Below are positions 9,462 through 17,905 of a stretch of DNA of 64,000 nt, piece by piece. The notes under the pieces were generated by a model. The model worked only from the letters and a program-made list of their open reading frames with translations. It was not told the origin of the DNA and did not search any database. This stretch comes from Alphaproteobacteria bacterium (GTDB lineage: Bacteria > Pseudomonadota > Alphaproteobacteria > RF32 > CAG-239): positions 186,001 to 250,000 of the forward strand of contig JAQWBS010000002.1 of the NCBI GenBank assembly GCA_028706255.1. Direction: 5' to 3'. The position numbers and the translations under genes are program-made. Numbering within the stretch: position 1 is the first letter of the stretch; each line of letters begins with the position of its first letter.

Positions 9462-10505
9462 ATGAAGAAATCATATTTAACTGTTTTTGCTTGTTGCTTC
9501 TTTGTCTGTTTAAATATATTGCCTATTCACGACGCCGTTGCCGGCGTCTATTTTATTACCAAAACCACAGACAAAAATGATGGGGTCAGCAATAAACCTT
9601 GTCAAATGATGGGATATAAAGTAAAAGCTGAAGACTGTAAAAACGGCGAAGAAGCTTTTGAAAAATGCCCAAATGGAGATTATTACAAAGGCTGTGCTTG
9701 TAATACTTCTAAACTCCCTTATAACACTGCAAATTGTGCTGCACCTTTGGAACTCTCAGGAAATTCTTGTAATGATGAACAGTTTGAAAAATGTGAATGT
9801 AATGCCACAAAATATCCTTACACAACAGAAAACTGCAAGGGAAATAATGTTCCTGCTGGAAGTTTTTGTAAAGACTTAAATGATATCACCCATTATGAAA
9901 AATGTTCTTGCGCATCTTCATTTCCTTACACATCTTCAAATTGTTCTTCTCCAAAAATTTTAGGCGGAAACACTTGTCAAGACTCGTCCAATGTGACTTA
10001 TTACAAAACCTGTTCTTGCCCTTCAACTTATGTCACATGCAATTGTGGTGGCGAGGGAACTTCCTGCAATGACGGAACTCAGAAATATGCTTCTTGCAAA
10101 TCTTGCTGTACTGATACCTGCCCTTCAGGGGTTTTATCTTGTCCTATAGCTGGACAATATGGAAAATATGTTAGCCAAACGAGTTGTGGAAAAAGTTGCT
10201 ATCAATGCTATAACTACGTTGTTGAAGAATATTTGAGTGGTTACAATAGTAATCTTTGTTGTAATGAACCAAAAAAATGGGGAAGTAGCACACCTTGGGA
10301 TAGTTGTCATTATCTTACAGAACATAGAGGTACACAATTTACAACGATTGCACGTATTAGCTATAGAGGCACTGTAATAAGCACAAAAGAAGGAAGGCAG
10401 TATAGTGGAACAAGTAATGGTCCTTATGCTACGGAAAGTGAGTGTATTAGCAGTATGAAAAGCTTATGGTATCTTGATCGCTACATGGGATACTATTATG
10501 AATAA
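9462..10505 (+). CDS. Secreted cysteine-rich repeat protein, 347 aa
   Basis: Sec signal peptide at residues 1-27, with cleavage after AVA giving a mature GVYFITK start. The mature protein has about 32 cysteines. After an N-terminal module (PCQMMGY, then DC, then EKCP) come at least four repeats of about 33-36 residues with the pattern CxC-x4/6-(F/Y)PY-xxx-NC-x7-GxxC-x-(Y/F)xxC. The C-terminal 100 residues are different and Tyr/Ser-rich. Many disulfides are likely, so it is probably extracellular or on the outer surface. The gene at 17906 is a clear paralogue with the same signal-peptide start (MKKSY), the same GVYFITK mature end and the same SD context (AGGAG, then TCGTG before ATG). TATAAT at 9425-9430 may be its -10. 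No function is recognised. Confidence 0.8.
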   Translation: MKKSYLTVFACCFFVCLNILPIHDAVAGVYFITKTTDKNDGVSNKPCQMMGYKVKAEDCKNGEEAFEKCPNGDYYKGCACNTSKLPYNTANCAAPLELSGNSCNDEQFEKCECNATKYPYTTENCKGNNVPAGSFCKDLNDITHYEKCSCASSFPYTSSNCSSPKILGGNTCQDSSNVTYYKTCSCPSTYVTCNCGGEGTSCNDGTQKYASCKSCCTDTCPSGVLSCPIAGQYGKYVSQTSCGKSCYQCYNYVVEEYLSGYNSNLCCNEPKKWGSSTPWDSCHYLTEHRGTQFTTIARISYRGTVISTKEGRQYSGTSNGPYATESECISSMKSLWYLDRYMGYYYE

Positions 10506-10518
10506 TTAATTTTGTTAA

Positions 10519-10552
10519 TAAAAAAGCCCCTTCTTTTGGAGGGGCTTTTTTT
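10519..10552. terminator. Bidirectional rho-independent terminator
   Basis: AAAAGCCCCTTC / GGAGGGGCTTTT hairpin with flanking A- and T-runs, shared by the convergent cysteine-rich gene and the GH108-like gene. Confidence 0.85.
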
Positions 10553-12186
10553 TATGAATGTGTTTTTGATTTCTTAAACAGTTTTGCAAGGGTGAATGAT
10601 TTTTCTTCTTTTTGCTTCTGGATAATCTTCTCATAATGAGCAACGGAAATGGCTTGTGTTACCTCTTTGTCTACTTTAAAGCCATCAATATATCCTTCTG
10701 CCCGAGTAATAATTCCTGTAAATTCTTTTACACGTCCGTCTTTCATAAAAGCTAATCGTTCTTTGGCAAAGCTATCATAAAAAAGCTTAAGTTCCTTATC
10801 GTCACAGGAGTTGAGATAATTAACTTTTCCACTCCAAGATTTCGTCAGCTTTTTATCTGTTTTTTCATCTCGTTTTTTTTCAACAGAATCTAATGCTTTT
10901 TGCAAAAACTTTCTGAATGTTTTCGGTGTATGATTATAAGAAGCATCGAAAAGCATTTGTGATAAGCTCTCATTCTCAATGCGATGAGAATGGAACGACT
11001 CATAAAAATAGTCCATCACCAAAACAGCCTCTTTTTTCTTTAAATCTTTCACTTTTTTAGGAAGCTTACCATATTTCTCTGGAAACATATCTCTCAAGTT
11101 TTGCAACAAAGGTTCTGTCACGCCAAAATTTGTGGCTTGATCAATGACTGCAACTTTCTCACCATTTGCACGGAGTTTCTCTGCTTCTTTTTTAGTTGTT
11201 CCAAAGCCACCTTCTTTTTGGAACGTTTCGGTAATAATCCGTTCAAATCTGTCCTTACGATTAATTTCCAATTGAGCATTAAGCTTACTAAGGTCAAGCT
11301 TAGCGATATCTGGCTTAATATTTTCCAAGGCAATCTTTTTTGTTGCGGCAACTTTTTCTTGAGACTCAACCTTTCTGGACTGTTCTTGTGTTAGCTCTTT
11401 CTTTTTATTTAGCTTTTCTCTCACCTCAGCTTGTTTTTCACGATTAAGGTTTGCTTTTTCACTGGCTTCTTTTTTCTTTAGCTCTGCCGTAAAATCAGCT
11501 GTCTTTTCTTGCTTTTGCTGTTCAGGAACTTTGGTAACTGTGGTCACTTCGGCAATTTTTGGTTCAGGCATTTTTTCCTTGGCTTTATTTCCTCCAAAAG
11601 AAAGTGCTCCTAAAAGCGTTAAGCCTGCAGCGACGCCTAAAAGTTCTTTTCTTCTCTTAGCAAAAAAATCTAACCTTGTCTGTTCAATAATTTTTTGCTC
11701 TGCTTTTTCATCAACTTTTTGAACTGCCCCATTCAATTTTTGTTCAATTAAATTTTCTTCAATGATTTCATAAAGTTCCAAGGCATCCGCAATTGCCATA
11801 TCCACTTGCTCTTCATAAGAATAGTGACGATTTTTATAAGGAACAGGGATGTTGATTCCAGTAATGTTAACATATTGAGGGTTTTTGCCCTGACTGATAT
11901 ATTCTGCTTCAACCGACTTCACATAGGCTTCATCACAATCAAAGATGTCGTTAATGAAATTGTCAAAAGCACCATCAAGCGTTTTGCTATTTTTCACATA
12001 GCGACGAGGTAATAAAACAGAATCGTAAAACTGAGTTTTTTCATCATGTGGCATTTTCTCCAACATCATATCTGAATAGTGATATGAGCGTTCAGAAATG
12101 GCTTGGCAAAGCGTGTGAATTTTAACAGGGTTCTCTTTGTTTTGAGCATATTCACTAGCGAGATGTTCTTGGATATCAATATACAT
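10552..12186 (-). CDS. Membrane-anchored protein with GH108-like (putative muramidase) domain
   Basis: 544 residues in three parts. Residues 1-175 are soluble, acidic and unrecognised. One transmembrane helix lies at about 181-198 (LLGVAAGLTLLGALSFGG). A Lys/Glu-rich coiled coil covers about 230-300. Residues about 312-485 resemble the GH108 lysozyme-like family: an ETFQKEGGF segment with the expected catalytic Glu in EGG (325-327), NFGVTEPLL (353-361) matching the family's T-x-x-G-I-T element, LKKKEAVLVMDYFY (382-395), and a DASYNH...LQKAL segment. Topology would put this domain in the periplasm, acting on peptidoglycan. The GH108 call is by motif order only. Good SD (AAGGA). The next gene, divergently upstream, encodes an MliC-type lysozyme inhibitor. 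Confidence 0.6.
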   Translation of the reverse strand: MYIDIQEHLASEYAQNKENPVKIHTLCQAISERSYHYSDMMLEKMPHDEKTQFYDSVLLPRRYVKNSKTLDGAFDNFINDIFDCDEAYVKSVEAEYISQGKNPQYVNITGINIPVPYKNRHYSYEEQVDMAIADALELYEIIEENLIEQKLNGAVQKVDEKAEQKIIEQTRLDFFAKRRKELLGVAAGLTLLGALSFGGNKAKEKMPEPKIAEVTTVTKVPEQQKQEKTADFTAELKKKEASEKANLNREKQAEVREKLNKKKELTQEQSRKVESQEKVAATKKIALENIKPDIAKLDLSKLNAQLEINRKDRFERIITETFQKEGGFGTTKKEAEKLRANGEKVAVIDQATNFGVTEPLLQNLRDMFPEKYGKLPKKVKDLKKKEAVLVMDYFYESFHSHRIENESLSQMLFDASYNHTPKTFRKFLQKALDSVEKKRDEKTDKKLTKSWSGKVNYLNSCDDKELKLFYDSFAKERLAFMKDGRVKEFTGIITRAEGYIDGFKVDKEVTQAISVAHYEKIIQKQKEEKSFTLAKLFKKSKTHS

Positions 12187-12344
12187 AGGAAAGTCCTTAA
12201 AACATTACTTTTTCACATCATACATGATTTTGATTTTTTTGTCTATATTTTTATCCTAACTAAAGGTAGCTATTTATTGATATATTTTTAATATTTTTTA
12301 GATATAATCGCGACGATTGAATGAAAAATTTTATGGAAACGGAA

Positions 12345-12653
12345 ATGAAAAAGGCTCTGATATTTTTACTGTTTGGACTAGCTTCATGTGCTTCACACAG
12401 AGAACTAAAAACTGTTAAAAGTGTCGACTATTTTTGTGGCACACAATCTGTGACCCTTCATCTGGCTGAAAGGGAAGAAGCTCTTTTACAGCTTGATGGG
12501 CATGAATTTTTCTTAAAACAAACCATCTCTGCTTCTGGGGTAAGATATGCCGACAAATCAGAAGATGTTGTTTTCTGGGGCAAAGGGAACGAAGCCTCTT
12601 TAGAGATTGATAAGACAATTTATCCGAAATGTTTGGAAAAAGAAATTAATTGA
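12345..12653 (+). CDS. MliC-family lysozyme inhibitor lipoprotein
   Basis: 102 residues from the ATG at 12345, preferred to in-frame ATGs at 12321 and 12333 because GGAAACGGAA precedes it. The short signal peptide ends in a lipobox (LASC), so it is a lipoprotein. The mature part matches MliC/PliC: YFCGTQSVTLHL, SASGVRYAD, then VVFWGKGNEASLEID and a final Cys that would pair with the first. The SxSGxxY and K/G-rich loops are those that enter the active site of c-type lysozymes in this family. It probably protects the cell wall from host lysozyme, or modulates the neighbouring GH108-like enzyme. Divergent from that gene. Confidence 0.8.
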   Translation: MKKALIFLLFGLASCASHRELKTVKSVDYFCGTQSVTLHLAEREEALLQLDGHEFFLKQTISASGVRYADKSEDVVFWGKGNEASLEIDKTIYPKCLEKEIN

Positions 12654-12717
12654 CAAAAATTGAATTAAGATTATGGTTTACCTGAAAAATCATTATTAAT
12701 TCTTAATTTTTATAGGT

Positions 12718-13326
12718 ATGAAAAAGAATATTTTTTTCCTAATTTGTTGCTTAATGCTCATCATTTCGTGTAAGACAACTGAGAATAAAAATGCTCAGTC
12801 CGAGTTAAAAACAACTCCGACTGATGAAGTTAGTACAAATGTGCCTGTCGCTCTTTCTGACTCAGCCAAAGAAGCTGCAGAAATTACTGCTCAGATTGAG
12901 AAATATACCATTCCTAATCCTAGCGGCAAAGTTTTTACTGCTCAAGATTTTGAAAAAATTGAAAACATCAATTACGTTACTCCTCGAGAAAATGGCTTTT
13001 TCGCTGTTTGGTATAAAGGCGAAAAGGTTATTATTTATAATGAAAAAGGAGAAGTGGAACTGCTTCCACCGCTTTATTATGATAACTATTGCAAGCTTGT
13101 AAAAATTTACGGCGAGCTTTATATTCAGGTAAATGACGGCTTTGCTCAGAAAACTGAAAAAGTGACCTTTTATCGACACGGGAGAGAAGTGAAAGAAATA
13201 AATGGTAAGGCAATTGAACTGATTCCGAAATCCGAGATTAAAATTTTTTACGGCTTGACGGAAATTCCTGCCGACACCGAAGAGTATGCCCTAACTGAAT
13301 CTGAAATTTGGGCAGATCAGGATTAA
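12718..13326 (+). CDS. Putative lipoprotein, 202 aa
   Basis: Signal peptide with a lipobox ending at Cys18 (LIIS-C), so a lipoprotein is expected. The next 45 residues are Thr/Glu/Ala-rich and probably a flexible tether. From about residue 70 there is a small beta-rich domain (DFEKIENINYVTPRENGFFA, then strands containing YKGEKVIIYNEKGE). The family is not recognised. It lies 64 bases after the lysozyme-inhibitor gene on the same strand and ends at a hairpin terminator, so the two may form one transcript. Confidence 0.65.
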   Translation: MKKNIFFLICCLMLIISCKTTENKNAQSELKTTPTDEVSTNVPVALSDSAKEAAEITAQIEKYTIPNPSGKVFTAQDFEKIENINYVTPRENGFFAVWYKGEKVIIYNEKGEVELLPPLYYDNYCKLVKIYGELYIQVNDGFAQKTEKVTFYRHGREVKEINGKAIELIPKSEIKIFYGLTEIPADTEEYALTESEIWADQD

Positions 13327-13338
13327 AAAATTGAATCT

Positions 13339-13376
13339 TAAAAAAAACAGCTTTATTCACAGAAGCTGTTTTTTTT
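13339..13376 (+). terminator. Rho-independent terminator
   Basis: AAAACAGCTT / AAGCTGTTTT stem with a loop of about ten bases and a run of eight T. Confidence 0.8.
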
Positions 13377-13419
13377 ATTTTAAAGATTATATAAATAGAA
13401 ACCTTTTAGGAGAAGACAA

Positions 13420-13812
13420 ATGAAATTTTCTTTTTTGACCCTATTGTTTCTTTTTACTTTTTCCCTCATTGGAAAAGCAGATAATATTCAATGTGATGAC
13501 TATGGTGACTGTCTTGGTTATACAAATGATGGGCAGAAAATTATAATTCACACCGCAGATGGAGAAACAAGAGGCTATATTGGCGAACAAAAAGTTGATT
13601 TATATAAAGACAGCGAAGGCAACGTAACGGGTTATGTTGGAAATCAGCGGGTGAATGCAAACATCAACCAAGAAGGGGATATCACGGGTTTTGCCGGCAG
13701 TGATAATGTGAACATTCAAGCGGATGACTTAGGGCTTCTCCATGGACGCATTGGAAACAACGGCATCAATGCTTATGAAAGCGACAGCGGTGAAATTTCC
13801 ACAAGCTATTAA
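13420..13812 (+). CDS. Secreted 19-residue-repeat protein, 130 aa
   Basis: Signal peptide at residues 1-20 (FSLIGKA, then DNIQ). Residues 33-127 are five tandem repeats of exactly 19 residues with the pattern G-(Y/F/R)-x-G-x3-(V/I)-x7-G-x-(V/I/T)-x. Each begins with Gly-aromatic and ends with an acidic turn. Such a short regular period suggests a beta-solenoid or beta-roll. Two cysteines (25 and 31) precede the repeats. Good SD (TAGGAG). No family is recognised. The stop lies six bases from the stop of convergent pntB and no terminator lies between them. Confidence 0.7.
   Translation: MKFSFLTLLFLFTFSLIGKADNIQCDDYGDCLGYTNDGQKIIIHTADGETRGYIGEQKVDLYKDSEGNVTGYVGNQRVNANINQEGDITGFAGSDNVNIQADDLGLLHGRIGNNGINAYESDSGEISTSY
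13516..13800 (+). repeat. Five in-frame 57-bp coding repeats
   Basis: The five 19-codon units of the secreted repeat protein (codons 33-51, 52-70, 71-89, 90-108 and 109-127). They are conserved as protein pattern but diverged at DNA level, so this is an old duplication and not a recent slippage array. Confidence 0.7.
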
Positions 13813-13818
13813 CCTTTC

Positions 13819-15177
13819 TTATGCTTTTTCTAGAGCAGCAACAACTTGTTCAGTCACTTTCTTAGCATCACCATAGAGCATTGACGTATTTTCATGATAG
13901 AAAAGCGGATTATCAACTCCTGAGTAACCTGAATTTAATGAGCGTTTCACAAAGAAAACCGTTTTGGCTTTTTCAACATCTAAGACAGGCATTCCAAAGA
14001 TTGGCGAATTTGAGTCTGTTTTTGCAACAGGGTTGGTCACATCGTTCGCCCCAATCACATATGCCACATCGGCCGTTGAAAACTCACGATTTATTTCTTC
14101 TAGCTCAAAAACTTTTTCATAAGGAACATTTGCTTCTGCCAACAAAACATTCATATGCCCCGGCATTCTTCCCGCAACAGGGTGAATGGCAAACTTCACC
14201 TCAACGCCGTTTTTTTCCAAAAGTTTAGACAGGCTTTCAACAATGTGCTGTGCTTGAGAAACTGCCATCCCATACCCTGGAACAATAATCACTTTTGAAG
14301 CATTTTTCATAATGAAAGCAGCATCTTCGGGACTTCCTGTTTTAGCATATTTTTCTTCATCATCTTGTTGAGAGGTAACAGCTCTTTTTCCAAAGCCTCC
14401 GAGTAAAATATTTCTTAGGGAACGGTTCATTGCCTTGCTCATAATGTAAGATAAAATCAAACCACTTGCCCCAACCATTGACCCAACAATAATCAGTAAA
14501 ACATTGCTTAAAGAAAATCCCACAAAAACCAACGCCCAACCAGAATAAGAATTAAGCAGCGAAATCACCACTGGCATATCTGCACCACCAATTGGTGCAA
14601 CTGCGGTTATGCCAAAGACAAGTGCAATCCCAGCGAGAGCATAAAAATAGTTCATATTTTGTGTCTGATAAAAGGCAATTCCTAAAAACAACATCCCTAA
14701 AATCAAAGCCAAATTCACAGTTTTTTGCATAAAGAATCCTCTACGTTTGGCAAACCACAAGCCTTGAAGCTTTGAGAATGCAACAAGAGAGCCTGTGAAC
14801 GCAATCGCTCCAATCACAAGTCCCATAATCAATTCAAAATAAGCAATTGAACCGTTTCTAATTTCCGCTAGGGCAATGAGCACGGAAACCAAGCTTCCCG
14901 TACCATTCAAAAGCGCAATCATTTGCGGTAATGATGTCATTTTCACTTTTAACGCACTAAATATGCCAACAATTGCTCCCAAGAGAATTGCTAAAAAAAC
15001 CCAAAGATATTCATTCGTAACGGGAGAATATAGTGTGGCAGCAATAGCAATCATCGTTCCCATAAAGCCAAAAAAGTTTCCACGACGTGCCGTTTCGGGA
15101 GAAGCAAGTCCTCGAATGGAGAGAATGAAAAGTAATCCGGCAAATAAATAAGAAGCTGAAACAATAGATTCTGTCAT
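13819..15177 (-). CDS. pntB: NAD(P) transhydrogenase subunit beta
   Basis: 452 residues, normal length. With PntAA and PntAB it forms the inner-membrane enzyme that passes hydride from NADH to NADP+ driven by proton entry, supplying NADPH. Residues 1 to about 265 form the membrane domain with about eight or nine helices. The C-terminal dIII domain binds NADP(H): VIIVPGYGMAVSQAQ, the GANDVTNPVA loop and KRSLNSGYSGVDNPLF are all present. It is the last gene of the operon pntAA-pntAB-pntB, two bases after pntAB. Confidence 0.97.
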   Translation of the reverse strand: MTESIVSASYLFAGLLFILSIRGLASPETARRGNFFGFMGTMIAIAATLYSPVTNEYLWVFLAILLGAIVGIFSALKVKMTSLPQMIALLNGTGSLVSVLIALAEIRNGSIAYFELIMGLVIGAIAFTGSLVAFSKLQGLWFAKRRGFFMQKTVNLALILGMLFLGIAFYQTQNMNYFYALAGIALVFGITAVAPIGGADMPVVISLLNSYSGWALVFVGFSLSNVLLIIVGSMVGASGLILSYIMSKAMNRSLRNILLGGFGKRAVTSQQDDEEKYAKTGSPEDAAFIMKNASKVIIVPGYGMAVSQAQHIVESLSKLLEKNGVEVKFAIHPVAGRMPGHMNVLLAEANVPYEKVFELEEINREFSTADVAYVIGANDVTNPVAKTDSNSPIFGMPVLDVEKAKTVFFVKRSLNSGYSGVDNPLFYHENTSMLYGDAKKVTEQVVAALEKA

Positions 15178-15179
15178 GC

Positions 15180-15476
15180 TTATTCTCCCTTCTTCTTATT
15201 TTTTTTGAACATAACTAACATGCGATGTGTGACGGCAAAGCCTCCGAAAATATTAACTGAAGCCAAAAAAACAGCAACTAATCCCAATATTTTATTTTCA
15301 AAACTCATCTCAGTTCTGCCGGCGATAATCAATGCCCCAATAATGACCACGCCTGAAATGGCATTTGTCACACTCATCAATGGCGAATGGAGTGCTGGGG
15401 TCACCCCCCAAACTACAAAATAGCCAACAAAACAGGCCAACGTAAAAATGGTGAGTAGAGTCCAAATATCAATCAT
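15180..15476 (-). CDS. pntAB: NAD(P) transhydrogenase subunit alpha, membrane part
   Basis: 98 residues from the ATG at 15476 ([20 protein letters not shown]). This start overlaps the end of pntAA (ATGATTGA), pointing to translational coupling; upstream in-frame starts would lie inside pntAA. Three or four membrane helices match the dII part of the alpha subunit, with the conserved [19 protein letters not shown] segment. A separate pntAB gene is typical of alphaproteobacteria, whereas in E. coli it is fused into PntA. Confidence 0.95.
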   Translation of the reverse strand: MIDIWTLLTIFTLACFVGYFVVWGVTPALHSPLMSVTNAISGVVIIGALIIAGRTEMSFENKILGLVAVFLASVNIFGGFAVTHRMLVMFKKNKKKGE

Positions 15477-16569
15477 TTTTTTCTCCTGTTTTGAAAAGAC
15501 ATGTTTTTTGAACAATTTCATCGTCAAAATTAAACTGAAATTTCTTGGTTGCTTTATCATACATCGGGCTTAGGAAATTGAACAGATTTCGAGCATAAAG
15601 TTTGCTTGCAGAAGCTGAAAGCTTTGAGGCTAACTGGCTATCCCCAATCACTTTAACACCTGAAATTTCGACTGTTCCACCATTCTTAGTTCCTTCAATG
15701 TTTCCACCGCTCTCTGCTGCCAAATCAATTGCAACACTGCCTTCAGGCATAAGCTTTAACATTTCTTTTGTCACCAAAAGAGGCGCTTTTTTATTCGGAA
15801 TGAGTGCTGTTGTAATTAAAACATCTGTTGTTTTAAGTTGTTCTTTCACTGCTTCATTTTGCTTGCGTTGATATGCTTCTGACGTTTCTTTAGCATATCC
15901 GCCAGAAGTTTCCAAATTTTCATCTGTTTTAACATCAACGAATCTGCCCCCAAGAGACTCAACTTGCTCTTTTACCTGAGGACGAACATCTGAAGCAAAG
16001 ACAATTCCACCTAATCTTTTTGCCGTTGCAACGGCTTGCAGACCTGCAACCCCTGCCCCAAGGATTAAAAATCGAACCGGCGCAACTGTGCCAGCAGCTG
16101 TCATCATTAAAGGAACGGCTTTATCCAATTCGGCAACGGCATCAATCACTGCCTTATAGCCAGCCAAATTGCTTTGTGAAGAAAGAATATCCATCGACTG
16201 GGCTCGGGAGATACGAGGCATTAAGTTCAAAGCAAAACAAGTTGTGTTTTTCGCTTGAAGTTGCGACATTTTGTCTGTGTCAAAAGCATAATCAAAATGT
16301 GCAAGAATGGTTGTGTTTGCTTCAATTCTTGAAAATTCCTCCTCAATAGGAGCCCAAATTTTCAAAAGAACATCTGTCCCTTGATAAGCATTTTCAACAA
16401 TTTTTACGCCAATTTTTGCAAAATCTTCATCTTTTATACCCGAAAGTTCTCCTGCTCCTTTTTCAACTTGTAGCTCAAACCCCATTGCCAGATATTTCTG
16501 AGCGGTTTCCAAGCTGAGAGCAATTCGTCTTTCTTGTGCTTTCACTTCTTTTGCAACTGAAATTATCAT
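15469..16569 (-). CDS. pntAA: NAD(P) transhydrogenase subunit alpha, NAD(H)-binding part
   Basis: 366 residues, the usual size of the soluble dI subunit. It binds NAD(H) and hands hydride to the NADP+ on PntB. The N-terminal alanine-dehydrogenase-like domain has [20 protein letters not shown], and the Rossmann fold has [19 protein letters not shown] followed by FASDVRP. First gene of the three-gene operon. The divergent neighbour is the chromate transporter pair. Confidence 0.97.
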   Translation of the reverse strand: MIISVAKEVKAQERRIALSLETAQKYLAMGFELQVEKGAGELSGIKDEDFAKIGVKIVENAYQGTDVLLKIWAPIEEEFSRIEANTTILAHFDYAFDTDKMSQLQAKNTTCFALNLMPRISRAQSMDILSSQSNLAGYKAVIDAVAELDKAVPLMMTAAGTVAPVRFLILGAGVAGLQAVATAKRLGGIVFASDVRPQVKEQVESLGGRFVDVKTDENLETSGGYAKETSEAYQRKQNEAVKEQLKTTDVLITTALIPNKKAPLLVTKEMLKLMPEGSVAIDLAAESGGNIEGTKNGGTVEISGVKVIGDSQLASKLSASASKLYARNLFNFLSPMYDKATKKFQFNFDDEIVQKTCLFKTGEKND

Positions 16570-16740
16570 TCCATCACCTACCTTTTTAATGGTCTTAATA
16601 TAATATCAATCTTCCCTGATAACAACAGATTTTTGGCATAATAAGAATAACTCCTAGTTTTATTGATTATTCATAATCTTAATTGCTTTTTCTCAAAACT
16701 GGGCTATATATAACTTTTAAAAGGATGAATAAAAGGATAA

Positions 16741-17295
16741 ATGATGAAACTTCTTGGACAAATTTTTTGGTCTTTTTTCAAAGTGACAATTTCCAGTTTT
16801 GGAGGCGGATATGTTTTGATTCCACTTCTTCAAGAGGAAATTGTAAAAAAAAGAGGTTGGATTAGTGATGAAGACCTCATCAACTATTATGCCCTTGGGC
16901 AATGCACCCCCGGGATTATCAGCATGAATGTTGCCATGTTCACAGGCTATAAAGTTAAAGGGAAGATTGGCTCTATGGTTGGTGCTTTGGCAGTGAGTTC
17001 ACCTTGTCTTGTTTTTATTTCTTTAGTTTGCTTTTTTCTTAAAGATTATATGGAAAACACTTATGTTCAACATGCCATTAATGGTGTGAAAGTTTTTATG
17101 GTTGCCTTAATTCTTCATACAATTATTGATTTATTCAAAAAATCTGTCAAAGGCAAGAGGGGATTGTGCATTTTTTTAATCTCCTGTCTAATGGCTTATC
17201 CACTTGAAATTGGAGTGGCATGGATTATTATTTCCTCCGCTTTTTTGGGATATGTCTTTCATTTTAAATCTCTTGTTGAGAGGTTTAAAAAATGA
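16741..17295 (+). CDS. Chromate transporter family protein, first half
   Basis: 184 residues with five or six membrane helices. It matches the N-terminal CHR domain: SSFGGGYVLIPLLQEEIVKK, then GWISDEDL and ALGQCTPGIISMNVAMFTGY. Long-chain ChrA has two such domains in one protein; here they are two adjacent genes, the known short-chain pair form. The family exports chromate or related anions, but the natural substrate here is unknown. AGGATAA precedes the ATG. Its end overlaps the next gene by four bases (ATGA), so both halves are made together. Confidence 0.88.
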   Translation: MMKLLGQIFWSFFKVTISSFGGGYVLIPLLQEEIVKKRGWISDEDLINYYALGQCTPGIISMNVAMFTGYKVKGKIGSMVGALAVSSPCLVFISLVCFFLKDYMENTYVQHAINGVKVFMVALILHTIIDLFKKSVKGKRGLCIFLISCLMAYPLEIGVAWIIISSAFLGYVFHFKSLVERFKK

Positions 17296-17813
17296 GCATT
17301 TATTTATTAATTTTTTTAGAATTTAGCAAAATTGGACTTCTCGCAGTTGGCGGGGGGCTTGTGACCATTCCATTCCTTTTGGACATCAGCGAAAGACTCG
17401 GTTGGTTTTCGGCTGAGCAATTGACAGAGATGATTGCTATCTCACAATCTATCCCCGGACCCATCGGAAATAATATCGCTATGTTTGCGGGCTTTGAAAC
17501 GGCTGGTTTTTTTGGGGGGCTTAGTGCCATTATCGGGCTAACTGTTCCTGCTTATCTTATTATTTCCTTTGTTTCAAAATATATTGAAAAATATTATAAT
17601 CATGAAATTGTTCAAGATTGTCTTTTCGGAATGAGAGCTGCTAGCGTGGCTTTGATTTTCACTGCAGGTGTAGAAATTGCTAAACTCACCATCACGAACA
17701 CCACATTAGCAATTATGTTCATTTCCTCCTTCATTTTCATTCATTTTGTAAAAACAAACATTTTTGTTTATATCATCGGCTCTGCTACACTAGGAATTCT
17801 CTTTAAAATGTAA
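17292..17813 (+). CDS. Chromate transporter family protein, second half
   Basis: 173 residues and homologous to the preceding gene: LAVGGGLVTIPFLLDISERL, GWFSAEQLTEM and SIPGPIGNNIAMFAG are the matching CHR-domain motifs. It is probably an inner-membrane partner forming a heterodimer with the first half. Start overlaps the previous stop (ATGA). No chromate-resistance regulator (ChrB or ChrF) is next to it. Confidence 0.88.
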   Translation: MSIYLLIFLEFSKIGLLAVGGGLVTIPFLLDISERLGWFSAEQLTEMIAISQSIPGPIGNNIAMFAGFETAGFFGGLSAIIGLTVPAYLIISFVSKYIEKYYNHEIVQDCLFGMRAASVALIFTAGVEIAKLTITNTTLAIMFISSFIFIHFVKTNIFVYIIGSATLGILFKM

Positions 17814-17905
17814 TTTCGCGACTCATTTCTTCTTGCAAAAAAAAAAAGAGGATTATCATTGGTTGTATAGGAAGATTTTTTCTTATAACTAGGAGGATTC
17901 GTGCC

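Noticed and set aside
9341..9580. 79-codon plus-strand frame overlapping the start of the cysteine-rich gene
   Set aside because: It runs through the dnaJ terminator and the promoter region and into the signal-peptide coding sequence in another frame.
16665..16678. GATTATTCATAATC palindrome between pntAA and the chromate transporter genes
   Set aside because: A perfect but AT-rich 6-2-6 repeat of a kind expected by chance in such sequence; no matching copy elsewhere in the window, so not called as an operator.
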